This document shows positions 51,627 to 62,928 of a DNA stretch of 64,000 nucleotides, in pieces. A model generated the notes under the pieces. The model saw only the letters and a list, made by a program, of their open reading frames with translations. It was not told where the DNA came from and did no database searches. A program made the position numbers and the translations under genes. Location of the stretch: positions 62,001 to 126,000 of the forward strand of contig VZRS01002394.1 in the NCBI GenBank assembly GCA_013398055.1. The letters run 5' to 3'. This DNA comes from Ifrita kowaldi (Eukaryota > Chordata > Aves > Passeriformes > Cinclosomatidae). Numbering within the stretch: the first letter of the stretch is position 1; each line of letters opens with the position of its first letter.

Positions 51627-52864
51627 GTCATGTGCCTGGAATTCCATATGACTGGATTTTCTGGATTCACATTTATTGCTGATCGTCCATCAAAAATTGT
51701 TCTGTAACTAGGTATTCTTCTACAAGGAAACACACCTGAATATACAGGAGCTTAAATTTACAGCTTCTTTCTTAGTGTCACTCTTTGGAAGCTAACTGCT
51801 TTTGAATGCCCTATGAAAACTTATTTAGAGAGATATTCAAGATTTCTTCCATTTTTTCCAGGTCTTTTAAAACTTTGGGGCAAAAGAAACGTTAATGATC
51901 TCACACACACTTTACCCACATTTGTCATTTAGCAGACAAACTGCAGTGTTCTCTTCCTACTCTTTGAAAATACTCAGGATTTAATAAAGAAACTTGGTAA
52001 GTGAAGCAATGGTTTCAAGTGCTGCATACAAATCCTAAGCACAGAGAATTAAAGGCTAATTCAGTCTCATATAATTATATTGTACAAAAGAAATAGCATA
52101 ATACATAGAAGGAAAATGTTAACAATCTCACTAGTATTATTCTCTCTCAAGATCTATTTCTGCTTTGCTGATTTTCTGTTGTTTTAACAATTTATTGGTG
52201 CTCTCAAGAGGACTTAGCAATTAAGATAAAGATTTATGATTTTTATCCAGATAAATTTCAAAATGTTCAGTGTTTCAGACACGCTCATGTAGTCACACTA
52301 CACTTCTGAACTTCCACAGCTTTGTCTTCTGATAGGCCGGTGCTCCTTAAAAGCACAAAAGCTCAGGGAATGGTCTGATCTCCTCAGGAAACTGCCTGAA
52401 GAAGCTGAAGAAAGTGCCCTCCTCCTGCTTGTATATCTAGGAGGAGGTACAGAGCTTACCACAGAGATACTCAATGAAACATATGTTTCTTGTGCTTTCT
52501 TTACGTGAGTTATGCTTTCTCAAGACAGAGCAGACTTTATGCTAGATGCTAATTTCATCATCTTTTTGAAATAAATAGAAACCAGGACTCTACACTGTGC
52601 AATTATCAACCATCCCAAGAGTTTTCTATTATCTATTACAAACTGAGGGGTAAAAAAATAAAGGTAGTAAAGTAATATATACTCACAAGGAAAATGTAGT
52701 ATACATGTATGCATTAAATACATGTATGCACAGGAAACACTGCCTTCCTTATCTGCCTCTTGGTTTGGATGAGAGCCATTCCTATGCTAAAGTTGGCAGT
52801 CTTTGTGATACTTAAAGAGTGTGAAGACTCATGAAAGTATATTTAACAAGAAATGGGCTTAATC
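51627..52864. other. Unique AT-rich sequence
   Basis: No gene or element. A small direct repeat TACATGTATGCA occurs twice near 52702-52731. Confidence 0.5.
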
Positions 52865-53107
52865 TACTTGGAAGGGAACATAAAGTTCATTTAGTTCCAA
52901 CCCCCCTCTGCCATGGGCAAGGTCACCTTCCATTAGACTAAGTTGCTCAAAGCCCCATCCAGCCTGACCTTGGACAATCCCAGGAATGAGTCATTCACAG
53001 GTTCTCTGGGCAACCTGTTCCAGTGCCTCACTGTCATCATAGTGAAGAATTTCTTCATAATATCTAAACTAAATCTGCCCTACTTCAGTTTTAAGCCATT
53101 ACCCCTC
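52865..53107 (-). mobile_element. CR1 LINE, 3' part (left piece of a split element)
   Basis: TCCAACCCCCCTCTGCCATG, CATCCAGCCTGACCTTGGAC and TTCTCTGGGCAACCTGTTCC are antisense CR1 3' sequence. It stops at ACCCCTC (53107), where an LTR begins, and resumes at 53487. The terminal octamer tail is lost. Confidence 0.92.
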
Positions 53108-53486
53108 TGTGGTAATTGGTGAACACCTGTGTGTTGGGCCTGCCATGGGTGTTTCTCCAGGTTGCAGGTTTCTGTGAAGTTAATGTATTCCAGTTTAAAC
53201 TCCCCGGTTGGCTGATGGCCTCAGCCCCTTGTCCATCCCCTGGGGCTCTCCCACTGGTCCCTGCTCCCTGACCCCGCCTTCCCCTAGCCCTGAGAAAAAC
53301 CTGTGTTAGTCCTTTGTACTCTGGCTTTGCGAGCCTCCCTTCAATGGGTGAAGATGCTCGCCTGTTGGAATAAAGGCCACAGCAGGTTCCCTTCCCAGCT
53401 CTTTTGTTACCGACTCTGTTACTGAACCTGCCCTGGTTCTGTGGGAGCTCGTGGGACCCCACAGAACCGGCAGGAAAATAGTAACA
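53108..53486 (+). mobile_element. 379-bp solo LTR nested in the CR1, 6-bp TSD
   Basis: It starts TGTGGTAATTGG and ends ATAGTAACA, that is TG...CA. The flanking CCCCTC is identical on both sides (53102-53107 and 53487-53492). AATAAA at 53369-53374 gives + orientation. A 6-bp duplication points to an ERVK-like integrase. There is no interior, so it is the product of LTR-LTR recombination. Minus-strand ORFs here are spurious. Confidence 0.92.
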
Positions 53487-54062
53487 CCCCTCATCCTATC
53501 TCTCTCTGCTCTTGTAAAAAGTTCCTCTCCAGTTCTCTTGTAGCCCCTTTTAGGTACTGGAAGGTGCTATAAGGTGACTCTGAAGTCCTAATGCTGAACA
53601 GCCCCAACTCTCTCAGCCTGTCTTCACAGGTTCTCCAGGCCTCTGGTTGTCTCTGTGGCCTCCTCTGGACTCGCTCCAACAGGTCCATGTCCTTCTTATG
53701 CTCAGGACTCCAGATCTGGATGCAGCACTGCAGGTAGGGTCTCACAGGAGTAGAGCAGAGGGACAGAATCCCCTCCCTTGATCTGAATTCTTTTGTTGCA
53801 GGCCAGGATGGAGTTGGCTTTCTGGGATGCAAGCATACACTGCCAGCTCATGCTGATCTTCTTGTCAATCATCAGCCTCAAGTCTTTCTCCTCAGGGCTG
53901 CTCTCAATCCATTCTCCGCTCAGCCTGTATTTGTGCTTGGGATTGCCCTGACCCAGGTGCAGGAACTTGCATTTGGCCTTGTTGAATTTCATGAGGTTTG
54001 TGTGGGCCCATCACTCAATCCTGTCACTGTCCCTCTGGATGGCCCCTCTGGTCCTCTGATCT
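53487..54062 (-). mobile_element. CR1 LINE, ORF2 part (right piece of the split element)
   Basis: It continues the CR1 interrupted at 53107. The minus-strand frames 53992-53702 and 53832-53491 carry MKFNKAKCKFLHLGQGNPKH, SPEEKDLRLMIDKKISMSWQ and LLERVQRRPQR, the C-terminal CR1 ORF2 region. A frameshift separates them. The right end near 54062 is the 5' truncation point. Confidence 0.93.
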
Positions 54063-54772
54063 ATAGAGACAGTTTAAAAGAGGAAATAAAAAATCATAAC
54101 TTTCAGTAAATATTCTCATTTCTGGTTCTCTGTCGACTGGAAATGCTAAGCTTCTAAACTCAGTGCTGTCATAATAGCTGGTAATTGCAATATGCCCATT
54201 ATATATGTATATTAGTTATTCCACATAGATAATTTCCTCTTAATATTGTTGTCTTTTTGTGTGTGTGTGTTGTAGCACATAGGGGTGCGTCCAGCAGAAA
54301 CTCCATTGTACTGGAGTAAATGTCAGTTCTTGTCTGCAAGAGATTGTGGATGAAAGGACAAAAACTAACAGGTATTGGGGAAGAAAAATAAAAGTGATAG
54401 GAATGATAAGGGATTACTCTAATACAAGCAGTATAAATTGGTGTGAGAAAACTCAGGCATGATGTCTTGCTTGCCCATAGACTAGGAGATGGCAATATTC
54501 TGTACTTGAAATGTCAGAGAGGAGTCTCCTTTATTTATCCAGGGACTTAATGAACTCAGAGGTACTTTATTCCTGTAAAATTTATTGGTTAAAATTCTGT
54601 TCAAATACTTTGGATTATATAAACAAATTCCAAGAATACTATGCTACGTACTGCTTCCCAGAATAACTGCTTTAAACAGCACATATACTAAGGTAAATAT
54701 TTTTAAGCTTCGATGTCAATGTGGAAGGACATTTTGAAAGATTTTTGGGTATGCAGAAATGTCTGAAATTTT
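54063..54772. other. Unique AT-rich sequence
   Basis: A short GT run at about 54259-54270. Otherwise nothing identifiable. Confidence 0.5.
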
Positions 54773-54950
54773 GGAAAGGACTCACAAGGATCATGAACAT
54801 CCAACTCCTGGCCCTGCATGGGACAGCCCCAAGAATCACACCACGTGCCTGTGAGCATTTTCCAAACACTTCTTGAACTCTAGCAAAGTTAGTGCCCTGA
54901 TCACTTCCCTGGGAACCCTGTTCTAGTACCCTAAATTCAGTTCTGGGGTG
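54773..54950 (-). mobile_element. CR1 3'-region fragment
   Basis: GGACTCACAAGGATCATGAA, CATCCAACTCCTGGCCCTGC, AAGAATCACACCACGTGCCT and CCAAACACTTCTTGAACTCT match the antisense 3' region of a CR1 subfamily. The tail at 51.5 kb in the SINE appears to come from the same CR1 type (shared AAGGATCAT and TCCAACTC). Confidence 0.85.
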
Positions 54951-57900
54951 AATTTTTCATTTCATAATAGACAGAGTTCATGATCCTGAGTAAATCACTG
55001 AATTCAAGACTGAGAAACTGAAGCACAATTAGAATCTACTCATCCAGTTGTGGCTGTACAGATTACAGAAAGATAGCAGGCAAAACATGAATACATTATT
55101 ATAGTAATTCTTCACCACCACACCTTAGATAAATAAAGACTGTCCTCATAATCTACCTCTCGAGTTTAGAACTGGTAGTTTATTAAAAATTAGAAAAGAC
55201 CATATAAGATGCCTGAACAGTTTATTCTTTTCTACACTGAACTTTAGAAGAAAATAACTACAAAAGAAGAAAATACATCCTCTACTTATTTTCAAGGGCT
55301 GAAAAAGAAGAAGAAATGATGGCTTAGATTCTGATCAAATAAAACATTTTTCTGGTTCTACTTTACTTGCTAGTACAGTGGTGCTGCCTAATTCATTATC
55401 AATCTCTTTACAAAATCTAGGCGTTTTTTTTAAGCCATATTGAAATTTCCAGTATGTAATTGACTGACAGTAAACCTGAAAATACACCTGGTATTATTCT
55501 GTTCAAGGCAAAATGGAGAATGCTGTGGACCTGGATCAGATTTACTGTGGTTTCAGAAAAAAAGAATTACATTGCATACATTTGCAAGAGCAAAGCAATT
55601 TAATTGTTGGCTCTCATAACTGGTCAAATACTCTATGATTCTACTATGCAATTACAGATTCTTTTCTATAGTGATAGAATGTATGTTATGGAGGATGAAG
55701 ACAAACCAGAACATGTAGCAAGTGTCCTGTGACTTTAGCCAAACTAAGCAATGAAACAATAAGATGCTCTGCAAAATATCAACACAAACCCCACTTTGTC
55801 ATTCTTCCCCAAAGCTGAGGTTATTACTTATATACAGCTAAGATCAGAAAGCTAAGTTTTTTCCTGGAGTAATTTTTTGAAATAAGTCTTAGTTTACACC
55901 AAAGAGTGAAAAGGATATGGCCTTTATTCAGTAGGTTTTGCTGGCTTTTTTTCATTAAATTGCAATGCTGATTCAACAACTGTGTAAGAAAATAACTTGC
56001 CTCTACAGCTGAACTTTTCTGATAACATAGTGCTTAGTTTTATTTTAGAGAATAAAAATGTTGTGACTTTAGATCAACAACAATGTGCTTATGAGCATGT
56101 GCTTATGAATTATATTCTTTCCAATTACTCGCATAACTGACTTTATGAACAGATTTATCATTCTCTGCTTACAAAAATGGATCACCTGAGTGGTATATGA
56201 GTCTGGCACTTAAATATTCTGATTAACATGCAGAGGTATAGTAATCTCTTCTGAAAGTGAAGGGATAAATGTAACATAAGGACTACATATTTTTATGTGA
56301 AAATATTGTCTGTTTTGCAAACATTCATGATCAAATACAATAGAATTTAATCTCCATCTTTGTGGTTCAATTTTGCCATATTGTGCTGCTTGATTCAAAT
56401 GAAGTAATTAAAAGAAAAGTTTCAGCAGAAAGAATCAGAAGAGTCTTTTGTTCTTTTGGAAAATTAGTAAAAGTCTGTGTGGAGGAAACACCTGTAGCTC
56501 AGGTATCATAGACTCCCATATGTGCTAAATACAGCTTTATCTTGACTAGAGGGGAAGCACGGAGTACAGAAAGCTACATATGGGTAAATAGTTCATGATT
56601 TAAGGTACACCCACTTCTAGTTATGAAAATATTCTGACGATGTCTTACTCATTAAAATAGTCACAGGTACTCGCATGAATTGGAATGTAATTGATGATGT
56701 ACTGTATCTGCGAACTTCAATCTGCAGAACACACTTTTCTCACTTAAAACACCCAATGATTCTGTTAAACTGGGATAAACTTATTGTCTGCCCTTAGTAT
56801 TCCATTTCGTAATTTGCTTTTGCTCTCCATATTTCTGACAGAGATAACCTTTCTATTACTACTGTTTGGCTCAGTAGCTTTCAATAACAGAAGATGTCTC
56901 TCTGTGCTGTGCCCAGAGGCTGAGTATGATGAGATTTTAGGCAATGATAATTCCCCATTGTAAACTAAACTAAACAAACAAACAAAAACAAACAAACAAA
57001 CAAAAAAAGGCAAAAATGTTTCGTTAAAAAATCCCAAATGTTCAAAATAGCTTTCTTTTCCCCAAAGCCTTCATTATTACTTCCAAGGTGGTACAAATCA
57101 AGCCACTTTGACAGGTTTTCAGAAATGCCAAATGCTCCACACTTCCCACTCACGCCTTTTCCAAATTTCTTCTGCAATGTGTTTGTTCATCAGCTCTCAA
57201 GTCAACGCAATGTTACGCAGATGAAAAAAAATAAATGAATGAATCAAAAAAATCCTTTGGATGTAATTATGGCATAGACATGGAAGAAAGCATTAGAAAG
57301 GAAGTTCTTGATAATTTACAGGCATCTGCAAAAGGATAGGAGTTGATGCTCATGAAAATGCTTTATACAGATGAAACCTAAAGGAATAAAAGACCCAGCA
57401 GCACACGTTTAGAGAGAGTCTAAAACAATATACAATCAAGAGAGGAAAAAAAGAGTGTTAAAACAGTTAAAAATAAGACTGATCCTTTGGTATTAAAGGA
57501 AGGTTTAAAATATTACTTGTGTATAATTTTACCTCACTTGTTACAAAAACTTTACAAAAATCCATTTTTCCCCTGTACCCTCACAGTCTGCAGGTAGGAC
57601 TGAGCCTGCTGCTTCCATTAACAGAGAAAATGTGAGTTTGTCCCAGAAAAATAATTGTTAACATCAGTGTGCAAGAGGTAGGAGTACTCTACATTAACAA
57701 AAGGTAAGAGCAGAAATGTGGGTTGTTTAAATGGGTTATTTACCACTCCCAGAACACAGTTTTGTGCTCCTTTGTGCTCTATTGCTTGTTATGGATATAG
57801 TTGAAAGAACCTAAAAAGTAAAATAATTCTGTCCCGGAGTGTGACAAATGTTTCAATCCTCCATCATTAATAGTGCATAAATGTTTCTCTATTAAGTGAC

Positions 57901-58820
57901 TGGTAATATAAATACTGCAATAATGACCCTTGATTTTAATCTTGGTATTTTTTTTGGTTTTGTTCTAAATCAGTCTCTAGGATTCTTTTTTTGTAATACA
58001 GAAGAAGAAACAGAAAAACATTTATTTCGCTACTAGTTATATCCAGCTATAATTAATTATAAAAAGGAAGTAAAAAACCACAAGCCTTAGTTTGATAAGT
58101 TATGCTTGCATTTAATTCCATAAAATAAATAGCAAAATATAAATGAAATGTATCTAGAAAATCGCATAGTGAAAAAATAACATGGAGGAAAAAGTAACTC
58201 AGAATGAAATGCATAAAGAACTAAAAGTTGGATATAAACAGGGAGATATCAACAACCCGTAGAGAATTAAAAGAATGAAAGTGTGTTTGTATTTTTAAAA
58301 AATAAATCAGAGTTCCAATAGAATACTGAAAATCCTTGTAACTTGGCCTGAAGGTAAGACAATCTTCGACTTTTTAAGTTGGCTTCTTCTATACAGGTGC
58401 ACCTAACAATATTTCATTTACCAAAACTGTTGAACTACTGTGCCATAAAAAGCACTGATGCATATAACCTTTGAAAGTGAGCCCATTTTTTATTCAGGAA
58501 CTTCAATAAAACTTATAGATTTTTACCAATAGGCAATCCAGTTTGAATGTTTGGGCACATGCAAGGCTTTGCATATAAATCATTATTATTTACAAAGATT
58601 TATGGAAATATTAAAACCAAACTTTCAAACACTGAGAACTAACTGCATACATTCAAAAAATATGCATAAGTCATAAATTTACCCTCCACACCAAAGAAGA
58701 GTGTATTTTACTTTCTTTAGGCATATTGACTATGTTAATACAGTTGTGAATGCTCACTCTTGGAAGAATTGATATCTTTCAAACAGGATACTGTGCAGTT
58801 GTGTTTTGTGAATGACTGAG
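54951..58820. other. Unique AT-rich sequence
   Basis: No gene or element recognised apart from the AAAC array listed separately. ORFs are short and motif-free. Confidence 0.5.
56962..57007. repeat. (AAAC)n microsatellite
   Basis: AAACTAAACTAAACAAACAA passes into repeated CAAA units and then an A-run. Confidence 0.95.
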
Positions 58821-59454
58821 TGTCTTGGGGTGACTCCATCATGTATATCCCCTATCACGGCTTTATGCCAAACAATTGATTTTGTCCCTTTTCTGTGCAT
58901 TCAAACTGAGATTGAGAGGGAAGAAAAAAAGGGCTAAGCGAACTTTTCAAGGCAGTGTCTTAAGGACACGGAGATTACACTCCTCTGCGTGCTCTGGCTG
59001 TGGTAGCACGGGGAGGGGGGAGCATCCTGCTTGCTTCTTCAGCCAGGCTTTTTCCCCTTCTCGGCGTGAGACAGAAAGCTGAACTTTGTTTCCTGGGACT
59101 TTGGTTTTTTCCCTTCTTCTCTTCTGGACTGTTTCAACAACATCAGAACCCATCGGGAGAATTTTTCCCTGAGGCCCAGGGGGGTGGGCCCTCGCCAACC
59201 CAGCTCCGAAGAGGAGAGAGACCACACCTACAGAAGGACTCTGAAATCTTCCCAGGTTTCTCTCCACAGTGAGAGGTTTCATTATTTAGCATTATTATCC
59301 TCTTCCTGTGTGTTTGTTAAATAAATAGTTTTTATCTCTTTCACTTTCCTTCAAGGAAAATTTCCTTTTTTCCCGAACCTGGTGGGAGGAAGGGTGGTTG
59401 TAACCTGGTTTTCTCTCAGAGGATATATTGCTAGATTTTGGCCAAACCGGCACA
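58821..59454 (+). mobile_element. 634-bp solo LTR with perfect 5-bp TSD
   Basis: It starts TGTCTTGGGGTGACTCC and ends AAACCGGCACA, that is TG...CA. CTGAG is identical on both sides (58816-58820 and 59455-59459). AATAAA at 59320-59325 gives + orientation. Its base composition contrasts with the AT-rich flanks (for example 59155-59220). A 5-bp duplication is usual for ERVL and many ERV1 elements. No retroviral interior is present. The ORFs of up to 111 residues within it are readings of LTR sequence. Confidence 0.92.
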
Positions 59455-59459
59455 CTGAG

Positions 59460-61569
59460 ACAAATGTTTCTGCAAATGAACAACTGCAGTTCTCATCATA
59501 TTTTTTGGAGGAAACAGTATTCTCTTTCACAAACCGAAAGCTTCACTTTTGTTTTCAACTTACACTGAATCAAAGGCATCATACTAAAAGTTAATGTTTC
59601 TCTTTGAAGTAGTTCTCATTGCTTAGATTGAAATAATGTAACGATTCAGACTATTGACAAATTTCTGATGGTGTCAGAGCTCCTCCATGCAGCTGTGATG
59701 ACACCGTAGTTATGGTACCACACAAAACTGTACCGAGTAGAGTAGTGACATTTTAGTTGACACAAAAAAGAGAAACATCCATATTCAAAGTAAAAAGATC
59801 AGTAACTCAGAATTGCTTTTGTTGTGTCTATTCTCTGGTGGAACTTGAACAAATCATGAACACCAGAGGTAATCTTGGCAAAGAAACACATACATTTGCT
59901 ACCACATACTGAAAGGCCAGTTTGAAACTCCTGGGATCATTTAGGGGAAGTACTCATAATGCTTATCTCAAACCTAACCTAAACTTCCTCTGCAATCAAT
60001 TTTAATCAGTAGAGAGGAGTCTAATTTAAAGTAATTTTCTTTCTGACTAACTCTTAAATTTGTAAAAGATTTCATGGTGCACTTAATATAACCGTTAATA
60101 GAGAAAGACAAATGTCGTCACAGGTTTACAGGACAGATCATAGGCAAGTTATCTGAAATGGGTGAGCTGGCTTGCCTCAAGGCTGTCATGAATGAGTGAA
60201 TTGTTCCAGCACACAATAAGCCTGTGGAAGTGCCTGACTTGCCAGAGGCACTGGAGACAGCCAGCATATTCTGACTGCACAAATTTGCCTGCTTTCAAGA
60301 CCGCTTGTAACCATTCCAGATATGTTTTGTAAGAAGGTGTCTCTTCCTAATGAGCATAATGGAAGCCCGACCTCAATGGACTAAATTTATAAACACCTGT
60401 TCAAGACTCTTTCTACTAGCACCAGTTCCTCTAGAACAAATCACAGGGCAGTGTAAGGCTTTAAGGGCCCCACTGCCTTCTCTTTCCCTGTTCCTTCTCT
60501 TTCTCTCTTTCTTATGCATAAAAAAGTTATTATTAAAAATTTACAATTTTCAGGAATTATCTGGACCTCTACGTGAACAGCTAATTAGTGACAACAAAAG
60601 TAAAAAACAAAAGGACAAACATGAAATTAGAAGCATTCATTTCAGGAAAGTTCAAATATTTCATGACTTGACCTAACCATACTGATAAAAAGTGAAGTAG
60701 GCATCAAGGTTACTTTAAAATAGGGCAACAATAAACACCTGTAAAAAACCTAGAGTAACTAGAAGAAATAACATTATTCCCTTTGATATTTACCTTATAT
60801 TTATTACTGAGGATAAATTAATTTTATATTAGTATTATGCATCCTTAATAGAAGTTGAACAATTATGAATCTCAATTAAATGTCTTAGAAACGTGTAGGA
60901 ACACCAGTCAAGGCTGGAAGGGACACTGCCATCTAGCGATGTCACGCAAAGTAAATGAGATCATGCATCAAAGAAATTCCTGGTGGTTTTATAGAGAAAT
61001 AAACACAATTCTCAAACAAGACCTAAGGCATTAAACTTCAACACACCCTTAAATTGGGAGGCTGATTTTCTGATCCATTTAAGAAATAATCCTGTCAATG
61101 ATATTGTGCTTCAGTAGGAGATAATCTGTTTATACAGAGACAGACGTATATCTCTAAGCAACTGTAATATTCTCTTAGGAAAAAAAAAGTGTTGCTGAAC
61201 ATAAATATACTTATGTTTTCTACAACAAAATCAGGCAAATATAAAAGAAAATTAATCAGGCTAAACTAATAACAATTATACATAATTGCTTCACTGTTGG
61301 CTCTGAACTCTAGCATCTGTGCTGCTGTGCTTTGCTGTTATGACATTATTCCACACAAACAATGCTGAAATGCTCTTCAGGTTATACCTGTTAATCTGAA
61401 TCCACTCCAGGGTAAATCTTCTCTGCTATTCTGTAAAAAGAAAGCATGGATGAGCTGCTAACCAGAGTTCTCTTTTAATTTTCACAAAAATAAACTATCA
61501 GGAATCTCAGGTAATGCTACGTGGTGTTGGCAAGTATTTCTTATTTAAAGCCTGTAACCTGATGGATCA
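59460..61569. other. Unique AT-rich sequence
   Basis: No gene or certain element. GGCTGGAAGGGACACTGCCA near 60913 resembles an antisense CR1 3' end but is too short to call. The 108-residue ORF at 60350-60676 has no domain. Confidence 0.5.
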
Positions 61570-61780
61570 AGTACAACATTTCTAATGAGTTCAGTACCTG
61601 TATAATAATGACCTGGGTTTTTTTTAGTTTTAATTGCTTCACTAGTGGTGAATACAATGGATACATATAATTGATATGTATTCACCAGTAGTGAAGCAAT
61701 TAAAACTCAAAATACATAATATAGTTCTGAGATCACTCTTCAATGAAGTAAGATACATAACTCATTAGGAATGTTGTACT
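61570..61780. repeat. Nested inverted repeat, possible MITE or foldback element
   Basis: The outer arms 61570-61591 and 61759-61780 (AGTACAACATT...ATGAGTT) pair at 21 of 22 positions. The inner arms 61627-61655 and 61678-61706 (GTTTTAATTGCTTCACTAGT...) pair at 28 of 29. Within the loop, ATACATAT and ATATGTAT pair again. GATCA flanks the structure on both sides (61565-61569 and 61782-61786). It has no coding capacity. Confidence 0.8.
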
Positions 61781-61786
61781 AGATCA

Positions 61787-62801
61787 ATTGAGAATTCATT
61801 CTATGAAAGTAATTGCACTACTGAAAGAGTTAACTACTATTTACCTGAGAAAGGAGAGGATTTAAGATCAAAATTAACTAGGGAAAAGCAAGGATGTCTA
61901 GAACAAAAACAAATATGCTGCACAATCGGATAGGTTTTAGATATTATTTTCTGCCTAATAGAAAAAGAGGAACAAAAATAAAACAAGACACAAGGAATGA
62001 GGGAATAAATATTGATATTGCTGCAGCAATTGACTTGACATCATAATCTCTTGTCAAGCTGCACAGTGTCTCTTGCTCTTGCATTGAAATACAGCAGCTC
62101 CAAATGTCATCCTAATTATACTGGTGGAGCAAAGTGTCCTTAGGGAAATACAAAATGGAAATAAACAAACACAGTTTTCCCATGCTGTGGGAATGGCACT
62201 AACACTTCCATTTTAGTGTCAAGGAATATCATGTTCCACTTGGATTTAAAACATTAGCTACTGTTTATTTATTTGGCTGCTTTTGTTTTTATTACGTGTT
62301 ATAGATATTTATATCTGTGATGATGATGTTTCTCTGAAAAAAAGATTTGCTATTTTTTCAAATCTATATTCTAAGCAAAATATATGCCCTATTAAGCTCC
62401 AGATGAATTACTAAAATCCAAAAAAGCTACACTTCGTTATAATTCTCAGATTTTTTTTCCTTTATTGAATATGAAGCCCTGTTTTCATAAGACCAATAAG
62501 TTTGTCTTTTTTTTTCCTAACATGATTCTTGTAAACCAGAACATATGATCAACTCCTTTAAACAGATGAAGAAAAGAGGCCCAGAAAGAAAAAGGATGGA
62601 GTTTCAGAAAACAGCCATTGCTACTCTAACAACAGGAGACAAACACAACACAATTCGTCTTGGAATGAGGATACACATAAACAGAGATAAATTTCCTTAC
62701 AGAGGTCTAAAAGGACACATTTCCAGATGGGGCAGTGCTGCAAAACCAGGCTACATTTCACCTTTAGAGAAAAGAAAATGCAGTAGCTATAAAAATAGAA
62801 G
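61787..62801. other. Unique AT-rich sequence
   Basis: Nothing identifiable. About 62010-62160 is a weak candidate for conserved noncoding sequence. Confidence 0.45.
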
Positions 62802-62928
62802 TACTACTACTACTACTACTACTAGTAGTAGTAGCAGCAGCAGCCATAGCAATAGTAACAGCAGTGATAACAGCAGTAATAGTAAAGAGCTGAGACTTCA
62901 GATCTTCCCTGGAGTGACTCTTTCTTGA
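62545..62928 (+). other. 127-codon ORF ending in a Thr/Ser-rich triplet array, doubtful
   Basis: It starts at an ATG and reads basic sequence (KKRGPERKRME), then seven Thr and seven Ser in a row encoded by ACT, AGT and AGC triplets, then Ser/Asn-rich residues. It has no domain, no neighbouring exon and no clear promoter. A triplet array always keeps one frame open, so the length is not strong evidence of coding. Probably chance. Confidence 0.2.
62802..62884. repeat. ACT/AGT triplet array with a 22-bp perfect palindrome
   Basis: Seven ACT units (62803-62823) meet three AGT units, then AGC-type units that grow imperfect. At the junction CTACTACTACT / AGTAGTAGTAG (62813-62834) is perfectly self-complementary with no spacer. 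Confidence 0.95.

Noticed and set aside
58876..59282. ORFs of 60-111 residues near 59 kb as an exon
   Set aside because: All lie within a solo LTR with defined ends and TSD.
60905..60960. CR1 3'-end-like motif near 60.9 kb
   Set aside because: Only a GGAAGGGAC-type core matches, with no tail or neighbouring CR1 blocks.
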